A stretch of DNA of 64,000 nt, from contig NZ_QJJM01000010.1 of assembly GCF_003201955.1 (NCBI RefSeq), forward strand, positions 103,217-167,216, in the 5' to 3' direction. Both the position numbers and the translations under genes were made by a program. Shown one piece after another: positions 54,914 through 64,000 of this stretch. The notes under the pieces were generated by a model. That model searched no databases, was not told the DNA's origin, and saw only the letters and a list, made by a program, of their open reading frames with translations. This DNA is from Blastomonas natatoria. GTDB lineage: Bacteria > Pseudomonadota > Alphaproteobacteria > Sphingomonadales > Sphingomonadaceae. Each line of letters opens with the position of its first letter. The stretch's first letter is position 1.

Positions 54914-55005
54914 GCTTCCCCATTTTCTTCTCTGCAGGTTTCGACGCCGTTTCACCCCGTAAAGGGGCCGGAATCGGCCTTCGCTCGTACAAAACCCGTA
55001 CAGCA

Positions 55006-56103
55006 TCAAAGCTCCTTTCTCAGCTTGAGCCGCGTCTTGCGCTCGGCTTTCAACAATCCCCGTCGCAGGGCTTGATTGATCTTGATCTCCGCATCCTCGG
55101 CATGCGTGTAGGTGTTGCGCATCAGATTGAGGTCCGACCAACCGCCGAATGCGCCGGCGGCCTTCTCGTCGACTCTCTCGCGGACGTTCATTTCCTGGCC
55201 GAAGCCATGGCGGCCCGCCGGATGGAACGGGATCTGTTCGATACCGGCATCTTCGCAGGCCTTGTTCCAGAGCTTTCTGGGTCCGCCGCGGTCTGCATAG
55301 CCGAAGAGCCTCAGGTTCTCCGGTTTGCGTTTCCAGTTTCGGGGATAGACCTCAGGCAATGCCGTCAGCTCGGATAGGATCTCCTCGGGCACACGCAGCC
55401 ATCGATCCCCGTGACCTTTGGCACCGGGAATGCAGATCATGCCCTTCGCCTTGTTGATATGCTTGTGCGGATGCATCGAGACTGCCTGACTGATCCGGGC
55501 GCCAGTGACGAACATGAGCAGCGCCAGCGCGCCCAAGCGAGGAGATGCATGCTCCCGGAACTTGAGCAGCCATTCCCAGCTGCCCGGCGGATACTTCTTC
55601 CGCCCGGTGCTCTTGCGCTTGTTGTCCTGCGCGACCTTTTCTTTCTGGGTATAGCCCCTGACTCGAAAGGCGATTCCGCTTTCGCTATCATTGATGTTGT
55701 TGAGCACCGCCCTGACCGGTGTGACAACCTGGCGTGTCCAGGTGTCGGTTGAACAGTTGGGATAGAGCTTCGGGCCTAGCTCGCGAACCAACTTTGGGCT
55801 GATATCCTGGATAGGGATCGAGCCGATCTCCAAGGTTATCGGGACGAGGTAAGCAGCTTCCTTGGGCTTGGCATCATACTTCAGAACAGCATCGGCGAAC
55901 GTGATAGTCTTTTCTTCCGGATCCTCACCTAGAAGGTGGATGCGGATGGCGCTTTGCTCTTCCTTCCGACACCAGTCCCAAGCGCCTTGTTCCTCAGATG
56001 CGCCAGTGCTGCATCGGTAGTATTCGGTGATCGGCGCGCCGTTGTATTCGACCCGACCGCGCGCCCACCAGACCGCGCCGCGGGGATAAGGTTCGAGGGG
56101 CAT
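55006..56103 (-). CDS. int: Tyrosine-type site-specific integrase
   Basis: A 365-residue tyrosine recombinase of an integrative element. The catalytic set is visible: Arg203 (FVTGARISQAV), Lys229 (GAKGHGDRWL), His294-x3-Arg298 (FHPAGRHGFG), and nucleophile Tyr332 (RNTYTHAED). The N-terminus (PRGAVWWARGRVEYNGAPITEYYR) is typical of an alphaproteobacterial integrase group. It reads towards the tRNA-Val gene. The 5' end overlaps the next minus-strand gene by 175 bases, an arrangement seen with this integrase type. Confidence 0.92.
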   Translation of the reverse strand: MPLEPYPRGAVWWARGRVEYNGAPITEYYRCSTGASEEQGAWDWCRKEEQSAIRIHLLGEDPEEKTITFADAVLKYDAKPKEAAYLVPITLEIGSIPIQDISPKLVRELGPKLYPNCSTDTWTRQVVTPVRAVLNNINDSESGIAFRVRGYTQKEKVAQDNKRKSTGRKKYPPGSWEWLLKFREHASPRLGALALLMFVTGARISQAVSMHPHKHINKAKGMICIPGAKGHGDRWLRVPEEILSELTALPEVYPRNWKRKPENLRLFGYADRGGPRKLWNKACEDAGIEQIPFHPAGRHGFGQEMNVRERVDEKAAGAFGGWSDLNLMRNTYTHAEDAEIKINQALRRGLLKAERKTRLKLRKEL

Positions 56104-56300
56104 TTCTTTTGGCTTTCGATAATGAGGTCGAGCTGCTCAGGGGTGATGAGCATGACCCGGCCCACTTTATGGCAAGCACCCCACCGGTACGCTAACTCCC
56201 GCAAGGTTCGTGGCGAGAGCACGATGCCATTCTCCGCAAGCAGTGCGGACCAAGCCTCGGGCGTCTTTGCTCGGTCGAGGATGGGTGTGAGGCTGGTCAC
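55929..56300 (-). CDS. HTH/excisionase-like protein overlapping integrase
   Basis: A 123-residue protein starting at GTG 56300. Its first 75 residues look like a MerR/excisionase-type HTH (IVLSPRTLRELAYRWGACHKVGRVMLITPEQLDLII), and the tail after CPSNLIPAARSG is Ser/Thr/Ala-rich. It overlaps the integrase 5' end by 175 bases in another frame, and its start overlaps the next minus-strand gene by four bases (GTGA). It is probably a recombination directionality or regulatory factor for the element. Confidence 0.6.
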   Translation of the reverse strand: MTSLTPILDRAKTPEAWSALLAENGIVLSPRTLRELAYRWGACHKVGRVMLITPEQLDLIIESQKKCPSNLIPAARSGGRAVGSNTTARRSPNTTDAALAHLRNKALGTGVGRKSKAPSASTF

Positions 56301-56518
56301 AGCAGAAGTCCCCTCGATTTGGGCGAAGGCTGCGAACCAAATTCAAGATCTGGCTCAACCATATTGGCCTGAACGAACTCATCCACGGCATTGGCTGGAA
56401 GAAGGAGCAAGCCGTCAAGTTTCACATGGCGAAGCCGACGTGCTGCCACGAGGCGGCGGATCCGGCCCTCCGGCCAGCCCGAATGCCGCGCGATCTCTCG
56501 GATGGTCATCATTTGCAT
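56297..56518 (-). CDS. Small HTH (excisionase/AlpA-like) protein
   Basis: A 73-residue protein with a predicted HTH at its start (MTIREIARHSGWPEGRIRRLVAARRLRHVKLDGLLLLPANAVDEFV). Three Met codons (56518, 56512, 56509) are possible starts; the first gives MQMMTIREI. It overlaps the following gene by four bases, making a three-gene minus-strand unit with the integrase. A palindrome (56511-56528) covers the start codon, so the divergent repressor probably silences this unit. Confidence 0.65.
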   Translation of the reverse strand: MQMMTIREIARHSGWPEGRIRRLVAARRLRHVKLDGLLLLPANAVDEFVQANMVEPDLEFGSQPSPKSRGLLL

Positions 56519-56528
56519 ATCAGCAAAT
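56511..56528. promoter_or_regulatory. Palindromic operator in the divergent XRE / excisionase-like region
   Basis: ATTTGC-ATATCA-GCAAAT is a perfect inverted repeat of six-base arms overlapping the first codons of the excisionase-like gene. It is a candidate binding site for the XRE repressor encoded divergently at 56624. Confidence 0.5.
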
Positions 56529-56623
56529 CCTCCGTATTCTGCGTGTTCACCCGCCGATGGCCACTCATTATGCAGATACGACAATAATATGCATTTCGTG
56601 ATAATTCGCAAGCCTTTTCGTAT

Positions 56624-57028
56624 ATGACGACGATCGGACAACGATTCTTCGATGTGCGCCGCGCAAAAAAGGCGACGCAAATCGAGTTCGCCAGCAAGCT
56701 AGGACTCTCACAGTCGGCTCTCGTCGCTTATGAACGAGGTGACCGCGACCCACCCGCTGCTGCCATTGCAAAGATCTGCCAAGAGTATCGCGTTGACCCT
56801 ACTTGGCTGCTGTCCGGCACAGGAATCATGTTTCGCGACAACCTGCTGCAGATGTTCGAACAAGCGATCCGCCTCGCGAAGGATTTCAACCTCAGGTATG
56901 AGGTAAACCCAAGCAGCGAGAACGAGATCAACCTCGCGAAATTGTTCTTTCAATATTTGATCGAGAACGGCACAATTTCGGACGATATGGCGGACGTGCT
57001 GACCAGAAGGATGGCAGCCAATGAATGA
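56624..57028 (+). CDS. XRE-family phage-type repressor
   Basis: A 134-residue protein with an N-terminal lambda-repressor-like HTH (IGQRFFDVRRAKKATQIEFASKLGLSQSALVAYERGDRDPPAAAI, about residues 4-48) and a C-terminal helical part without a LexA-type peptidase. It is divergent from the integrase unit and likely maintains the element in the integrated state. It overlaps the next gene by eight bases. Confidence 0.85.
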   Translation: MTTIGQRFFDVRRAKKATQIEFASKLGLSQSALVAYERGDRDPPAAAIAKICQEYRVDPTWLLSGTGIMFRDNLLQMFEQAIRLAKDFNLRYEVNPSSENEINLAKLFFQYLIENGTISDDMADVLTRRMAANE

Positions 57029-57485
57029 CAATGATGTGTTTGGCACTGCAGAACGAAACCTGCATTCGTTCTTCGCCGATCGGTATCCTGATCGCGCAGC
57101 TGCACAACGGACCATAGTTCGCCAATCCATCCTACAAAGAGCACGACGCGAACATTTGAGGCTCGTGTTGCAAAGCTATATGTCTCTGATGAAATGGCTA
57201 AAGCCCATCACACTGGCTCTGGTTTTTTTCGCATCGGCAGCATATTTCCTACGGGTGTCATCGCTAGGCCTATCAGCAGCCCTGCCAGAGCCGCACGAAG
57301 GTATGATTTTATTCCTCTTTTGCGTCCTCCTCACTCTGGAGAAGATGATTGGGCGGCCAGTCTTGCGTGGAAATGCCTGGAATTGGCGGGACGGATGGCG
57401 ACTGGAGCTAAGTCCGGCGTTTAAGAGGATGTACCGCGCGAGCCATACCTCAATACAGAACCGTCGAAGAGCAAGGATGCATTGA
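57021..57485 (+). CDS. Two-helix membrane protein of unknown function
   Basis: A 154-residue protein with two predicted membrane helices (about residues 59-78, LKPITLALVFFASAAYFLRV, and 92-108, EGMILFLFCVLLTLEKM) flanked by Arg-rich cytoplasmic ends. No family is recognised. The eight-base overlap with the repressor gene suggests co-expression in the integrated state, as for immunity or superinfection-exclusion proteins. That role is inferred from context only. Confidence 0.6.
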   Translation: MNDNDVFGTAERNLHSFFADRYPDRAAAQRTIVRQSILQRARREHLRLVLQSYMSLMKWLKPITLALVFFASAAYFLRVSSLGLSAALPEPHEGMILFLFCVLLTLEKMIGRPVLRGNAWNWRDGWRLELSPAFKRMYRASHTSIQNRRRARMH

Positions 57486-57564
57486 GCGTTTCCGGCGAAG
57501 TGGCTGTGACGGCACCGGACTATCAGCGCGAAATTTCAGCTAGATCAGGTCACCCGAATAGATC

Positions 57565-57578
57565 GGCCACATGTGGCC
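57565..57578. promoter_or_regulatory. HipB-type palindromic operator O1
   Basis: GGCCACATGTGGCC is a perfect 14-base palindrome just upstream of the candidate -35 box TTGACT (57586-57591) of hipBA. Confidence 0.65.
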
Positions 57579-57604
57579 CATAAGGTTGACTTATTGATCT
57601 AGAA

Positions 57605-57618
57605 GGCCATATATGGCC
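57605..57618. promoter_or_regulatory. HipB-type palindromic operator O2
   Basis: GGCCATATATGGCC is a perfect 14-base palindrome spaced exactly 40 bases from O1. It covers the candidate -10 box TATATG (57610-57615), which lies 18 bases after the -35 TTGACT. Binding would block the promoter. Confidence 0.7.
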
Positions 57619-57643
57619 AATGCTTCTCACCCTCAATGACCAG

Positions 57644-57931
57644 ATGTCGGACCTCGGAAAGCGGATCAAGGCGCGCCGTCTGGCGCTCGATCTTACCCAG
57701 CAAGTGGCAGCAGCCAAGGCAGGCGTAGCTCACCGAACGTGGCGGCGGATGGAAGCCGAAGGTCGAGCTTCCATCGAAGACCTCGTTCGCGCTGCCATCG
57801 CGCTTCGCTGCGATGAGGGCATTGTCGCGCTGTTCCCAGATATGGCCGCCTCGAACATGGATGAACTGCTCGCGCAGCAACGCAAGGCAACAAGGCCGCT
57901 GCCGCAGCGCGCCAGGGGTACAAGGCCATGA
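57644..57931 (+). CDS. hipB: HipB-type antitoxin/XRE repressor
   Basis: A 95-residue XRE-family antitoxin with an HTH (LGKRIKARRLALDLTQQVAAAKAGVAHRTWRRMEAEGRASIEDL). The ATG at 57644 is preferred because the upstream ATG at 57620 lies at or before the predicted transcript start. It should bind the two palindromes upstream and repress hipBA while neutralising HipA. The stop overlaps hipA by four bases (ATGA). A basic tail extends beyond the HTH. Confidence 0.82.
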   Translation: MSDLGKRIKARRLALDLTQQVAAAKAGVAHRTWRRMEAEGRASIEDLVRAAIALRCDEGIVALFPDMAASNMDELLAQQRKATRPLPQRARGTRP

Positions 57932-59190
57932 AGCTGGCGCCAGGAACGCCCTTGGCGGTTAGACTGCTTACCGATGAGAGTGCACCAGCACGCTCGGTCG
58001 GCAGGCTCGCGATGGCCTCCCGACTGGCGCAGCTCGAATGGTCGGCAGACGTCATTGCAAAGGGCCTCGCAATCTCTCCCCTGCGCTACCCCGCCGAGCC
58101 CGGCTTGCACCCTGCGCGCAGTCGTACATTCGATGGACTCCACGGTTTCTTGTCGGACTGCCTGCCCGATGCCTGGGGAATGCTATTGTTGAAACGTCGG
58201 GTCCAGCAGTTAGGTCACCGTTTCGAAGATCTCGATGCGGTCGACCGGCTCGCCCTTGTTGGGACGAAAGGCCGCGGTGCTCTGGTCTTTCAGCCTGAAA
58301 CTCTCACGCTCGATGCCTCCGGCGGTATCGATCTTGACCTTCTGGCCGATGAAGCCCGCCATGTGCTGCTGGGCGAGGAGTCCGAATTGGATGACCTGCT
58401 AGCGCGCCTCGGCGGCGGTTCTGGCGGCGCGCGGCCAAAAGTCCACGTGGCGATCGAGGCAGACGGCAGGCTGTTCACCGGGGACGAGCTGGCTGTCGCG
58501 GGAACCGGAAACGCCAGTGAGGAATGGATCGTCAAATTTGCAGCAACCAATGACCCCGCCGATATCGGGCCAATGGAAGAGGCTTACGCCAGGATGGCCC
58601 GCGCCGCGCATATCGACATGGCTGAAACGAAGTTGATTTCGTCGGCGACCGGACCTGGCCATTTCGCTACCAAGCGCTTCGATCGCCCCTCACCGGGCAA
58701 GCGGCTACACATGGTCAGCCTCGGTGGAGCGCTAGAAGCATCACCGCATATGCCGAGCGTAGACTACGATGGATTCCTGAAGGCGACATTGGCGATCACC
58801 CACAGCATGGCAGATGTGGAACAGGCCTTTCGCCGGATGGTCTTCAACGTGCTCGCGCGAAACCGCGACGATCATGTCCGCCAGCATGCATACCTCATGG
58901 ACGAGCGAGGTAATTGGCGGCTTGCGCCTGCCTTCGACCTCACTTTCTCAAACGGCCCCGGCGGCGAGCATTACATGGCCGTTCTGGGCGAAGGCCGCGC
59001 CATCACGCGCGACCAGGTCATGAGGTTAGCAAAAATCCACGGAATTCCAGCAAAGCGTGCCGGCGCCGCCATTGACGATGTTCGTGCCGCACTCGCCGAT
59101 TGGCCGTCGCATGCTTGCGACACCGGAGTAGGGGGGTCCATCGCTACTGTGTCGGAAGGCTTGGATGCAGTGGCTCAGCAGTTTGGCTGA
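57928..59190 (+). CDS. hipA: HipA-type serine/threonine kinase toxin
   Basis: A 420-residue HipA-family kinase. The N-terminal HipA-specific domain ends near DGLHGFLSDCLPDAWG, the flexible P-loop-like GGGSGGARPK is at about 160-170, the ATP lysine is probably in WIVKFAATNDP, and catalytic residues lie in ARNRDDHVRQHAYLM (Asp314/Asp315) and PAFDLTF (Asp337). HipA enzymes phosphorylate aminoacyl-tRNA synthetases or related factors to cause growth arrest; the target here is unknown. It lies in an integrated element. Confidence 0.9.
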   Translation: MKLAPGTPLAVRLLTDESAPARSVGRLAMASRLAQLEWSADVIAKGLAISPLRYPAEPGLHPARSRTFDGLHGFLSDCLPDAWGMLLLKRRVQQLGHRFEDLDAVDRLALVGTKGRGALVFQPETLTLDASGGIDLDLLADEARHVLLGEESELDDLLARLGGGSGGARPKVHVAIEADGRLFTGDELAVAGTGNASEEWIVKFAATNDPADIGPMEEAYARMARAAHIDMAETKLISSATGPGHFATKRFDRPSPGKRLHMVSLGGALEASPHMPSVDYDGFLKATLAITHSMADVEQAFRRMVFNVLARNRDDHVRQHAYLMDERGNWRLAPAFDLTFSNGPGGEHYMAVLGEGRAITRDQVMRLAKIHGIPAKRAGAAIDDVRAALADWPSHACDTGVGGSIATVSEGLDAVAQQFG

Positions 59191-59194
59191 CCGA

Positions 59195-59362
59195 TCAGAT
59201 TTCGACCACCAGCTTGGGTTTGAATTCATCATTCTCGATGATCCCGCTCCGCGCCTGCGGACCATAAACGCCGCGTCGTGGGACAAAGCCGCCAATCGCC
59301 GCCGTGCTTGGGAATGACCGGCTTAGCTGAAACCCGCCATTCGGCAAGCGACCCCACAACGG
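59195..59362 (-). pseudogene. Possible C-terminal gene remnant
   Basis: The minus strand has an open stretch of 55 codons without a plausible start, between an in-frame TGA (upstream) and the terminal TGA at 59197-59195. The reading (RLPNGGFQLSRSF, then AAIGGFVPRRGVYGP, ending EFKPKLVVEI) looks protein-like, with Gly/Pro turns and a hydrophobic last strand. I do not recognise the family. It may be the broken end of a gene lost during island rearrangement. Confidence 0.3.
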
Positions 59363-59427
59363 TCAATTGAGGTCTTGGCCAACCGGATGGGACACGCGGC
59401 ACAAATCCCCATTGCCTGATAGGAATG

Positions 59428-59449
59428 TCTATATATCTTTAGATATAGA
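59428..59449. promoter_or_regulatory. ModE-like palindromic operator before TBDR
   Basis: TCTATAT...ATATAGA are seven-base inverted arms around an eight-base centre, 25 bases before the receptor start. TATATA-type inverted repeats are typical of ModE-regulated promoters, and a ModE-type regulator is encoded at the end of this receptor gene. Confidence 0.6.
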
Positions 59450-59474
59450 TTAGACCGCCAATCAGGGGAACTTC

Positions 59475-61818
<2,344 letters not shown>

Positions 61819-61835
<17 letters not shown>

Positions 61836-62229
61836 GATCGTCGGCCGTTGGCCCTTCGCTGCGCTTGGGTGGGCGCGGTGCATGGAGCAATTGGCCGGTG
61901 ATCGCCGCAAGCCCGGCGCTGCCGATCTGCTCCGCATCGCTCTGCGCTTTGCGATAATGGCCAAGAATGCGCTCACCCAGCGGCGTGAGGTGTGCGCCTG
62001 CCTTCTGGTTTCCCGGCGTGGTCGCCACCAGCGGCCCCTGCCAGCACCGGTTCATCGCATCGACCAGCAGCCAGGTGCGGCGGTAACTCATCCCCATCGC
62101 CCGCCCCGCAGCCGAAATCGAACAGTGCGCGGCGATCGCGTCAAGCAGGTCGGCCTTGCCCGGCCCCATCGCGATCTCGTCGCCGCACATGATCTGGATC
62201 TTGAGCTTGAAGGGAGATGGGCGCGTCAT
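61819..62229 (-). CDS. ModE-type winged-helix (LysR-like N-terminal) regulator
   Basis: A 136-residue protein corresponding to the DNA-binding part of ModE: FKLKIQIMCGDEIAMGPGKADLLDAIAAHCSISAAGRAMGMSYRRTWLLVDAMNRCW, ending in LTPLGERILGHYRKAQ. ISAAGRAMGMSYRRTW is the diagnostic recognition region. The C-terminal molybdate-binding (TOBE) domains of full ModE are absent, so it may not bind molybdate itself or may need a partner. It overlaps the receptor gene convergently by 17 bases. Confidence 0.85.
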
Positions 62230-62625
62230 GGCGGAAATGTAGCCGCGCGCCGCTCACGGTCTAGCGTTAAATGGATTGTGATTGCTCCGCCGCTCGGTTC
62301 GAGCCGCGCAACACGCGGATTCTTCCGCTCCCCTGTGATCAATCGCACCGGCGCTGGACAGCCAAGGATCAGTCGCTCATGAAGCAGCCTTGATGGCAGC
62401 TTTCCAATCACTCCCGCTGATGCGCGACCCCGCTCATCAACGGGAGTGGTGGCTCTTGGCAGAACCATACGTTTAATTTGATGGATGTGGACGGCCGGGT
62501 CTGGGTGGTCAGCTGCCAGATGCTGCTGATACCTACTGAAATTACAAATGCCGCAAACCTGCTGTATCGGTCGTCGTGTGACGATGGCCGTTTCGCCGGA
62601 CTGAACTACCTAGGGGGTGCGAGCC
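62230..62625. other. Intergenic region with no recognised gene
   Basis: About 395 bases with only short, non-protein-like reading frames. One hairpin is visible, CACTCCCG/CGGGAGTG (62409-62448) with a long loop. AT-rich bases around 62520-62570 may include the promoter of the next receptor gene. No riboswitch was recognised. Confidence 0.6.
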
Positions 62626-63905
62626 GTGAGATATCGTTGGTGGGCGTTCTCGAGTGCCGCAATTCTGGTATCGTTCCAAGCGGGCGCAGCAGCAACCGCA
62701 TCGACGGAACACGAGGCGCAGGACGAAGATGCCTTAGCGCGTGAACGCGACGTTCAGGAAGTAGACCCGGACAACACGATCATCGTTTATGGCCGTGCCG
62801 TCCAGCAGATAGGCGTCGCCAGATCCGGATCGCAAGGGACGATCGGCTATGCTGATTTCGAGAACCTGCCGATCTCGCGCACAGGCGAGCTGGTAGAGAA
62901 TGTTCCTGGTGTCATCGCTACGCAGCATTCGGGAACGGGCAAGGCCAACCAGTATTTCCTGCGTGGGTTCAACCTCGACCACGGCACCGACTTTGCCGGT
63001 TTCGTTGATGGCGTGCCGATCAATATGCCAACCCATGGACACGGCCAAGGCTATCTCGATTTCAACTTCATCATCCCCGAGACGGTTGAGCGGATCGACT
63101 TTCGCAAAGGGCCCTATTTTGCCGATGTCGGCGACTATTCTGCTGCCGGTACGATAGCATTCAAGACCTATGACACCCTGGAACCCTTTGCGCAGGCTAC
63201 GCTCGGGATGTTCGGTTATTATCGCGCGACCGCCGCTGGCAGTGCCCCTTTGGCATCCGGAAACCTGCTGGTCGCCATCGACAGCACATTTTCGAACGGG
63301 CCATGGCTGCTCGACGAGAACTTGGAGAAATACAACGGCCTGATCAAGTTCAGTTCGGGCACGCCGGGCGATGGCTTTTCGGTGCAGCTGAACGGCTATC
63401 ATGCACGCTGGGATTCGACCGACCAGATCCCGGAACGCGCAGTACAAAGCGGGCTGATAGATCGCTTCGGGTTCATCGACGATGACGTCGGCGGCAAAAC
63501 CACGCGCGTCGGTCTGGTTGCCAATGGCGCATTTGGCGGTCTGAAGCTCAACGCGTTTGCCACCTATTATGACCTGACGCTGACGTCGAACTTCACGTAT
63601 TTTCTCGACGACCCCGTCAATGGCGACGAGTTTCAACAGGCAGACCGGCGTGCGATTATTGGAGGAACGGCAAGCCAGCGCTGGGAAATGGCGAATATGC
63701 CTCTACCGGTGGCACTCACGGTCGGCGGAAGCGTCCGATACGACAGGATCGACCGCGTCGGCCTGTTTCGAAGCGTCGAGGCCCGGCCGATCGCCACCGT
63801 TCGCAGCGACAAGGTCGATGAACTGGCAGCCGGGATGTTCGTCGAGGCCGAAGTAAAGCCAACCGACCGGCTGCGCGTGTATCTTGGCCTTCGCGGCGAC
63901 TATCT
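62626..63905 (+). pseudogene. TonB-dependent receptor gene interrupted by a Tn3-family element
   Basis: The 5' part of a TBDR gene, starting at GTG 62626 (after TAGGGGGTG) with a signal peptide (AAILVSFQAGAAATA) and a TonB-box-like DNTIIVYGRAV. The plug is complete (NVPGVIATQHSGTGKANQYFLRGFNLDHGTDF, then VERIDFRKGPYFADVGDYSAAG) and a portion of the barrel follows, to LRVYLGLRGDYL. At 63906 the sequence changes to a transposon terminal repeat, and the frame stops at a TAA within it (63940-63942). About 425 residues remain of an expected 700 or more; without a full barrel it should be non-functional. Confidence 0.85.
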
Positions 63906-64000
63906 GGGGTCGGTACACAGAACGGACCCAGATATACGCTAAGGTTTTGCCGTGCCTTCGACGGCGCGCATCTGGCGAAGCGGTCTGAGCGCGGTGGATG
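63906..64000. mobile_element. Tn3-family transposon end (38-bp terminal inverted repeat)
   Basis: From 63906 the sequence starts GGGGTCGGTACACAG and runs exactly 38 bases to ATACGCTAAG at 63943. GGGG at the outer tip, a 38-base length and an ACGCTAAG inner end are the hallmarks of Tn3-family inverted repeats (as in Tn21 and Tn501). The remaining 57 bases in the window are the beginning of the element interior. The other end, transposase and cargo are outside the window. A five-base target duplication would be TATCT. Confidence 0.85.

Noticed and set aside
61863..61885. Partial match to the tRNA-Val 3' end on the opposite strand
   Set aside because: Only about 11 bases agree and the orientation is wrong for a direct att repeat, so it is not called as the island boundary.
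62226..62468. 80-codon minus-strand reading frame
   Set aside because: No recognisable protein features and no ribosome-binding site.

Overview
The window looks like a chromosomal segment of a GC-rich alphaproteobacterium, most likely Sphingomonadales. This is inferred from the UPF0262 protein, the FnrL-type regulator beside a complete cbb3 oxidase operon, several TonB-dependent receptors (TBDRs), the XrtA/PEP-CTERM regulatory genes and EcfG-type stress promoters. No rRNA is present to settle the genus.

Layout. 1-8043 is housekeeping: the 5' part of dnaB (minus strand, cut by the window edge), UPF0262, a GH25-like protein without its usual acidic residues, cytidine deaminase, dCTP deaminase, a saccharopine-dehydrogenase-like oxidoreductase, a PPP-type phosphatase, an M28 peptidase and an FNR-type regulator with four cysteines. 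8063-16927 is a microaerobic block: an OmpW-like porin divergent from ccoNOQPGHIS, plus a small exported Cys-containing protein coupled to ccoS. hemN follows at 20317. FNR-type boxes lie before ccoN and hemN, so regulator and targets sit together. Between them are a frameshifted DUF421 gene, a general-stress protein with an EcfG-type promoter and an orphan chemoreceptor.

21725-33893 is an apparent catabolic cluster: isochorismatase-family amidohydrolase, class III CoA-transferase, HyuB and HyuA, HMG-CoA-lyase-like enzyme and a GntR regulator on one arm. The divergent arm has a racemase-fold protein lacking both catalytic cysteines, two SnoaL-like proteins and a TBDR. Two near-identical GTATAC palindromes bracket gntR. 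The substrate is unknown.

33936-54717 is mostly core: DUF423, Cds1-like PLP enzyme, M3 oligopeptidase, the prsT-prsR-prsK and sugar-transferase cluster, an ScfR/RamB-type regulator, a candidate structured small RNA, the rubrerythrin / heterodisulfide-reductase-like / DUF3501 module, HU, a HerA-like ATPase, dihydroorotase, a YgfZ-type folate-binding protein and a TetR regulator.

54809-64000 is accessory. A tRNA-Val(CAC) gene is followed by a tyrosine integrase and its HTH partners, a divergent XRE repressor, a hipBA module with two palindromic operators, a TBDR with a ModE-like operator convergent with a ModE-type regulator, and another TBDR disrupted by the 38-bp terminal inverted repeat of a Tn3-family transposon that runs off the window.
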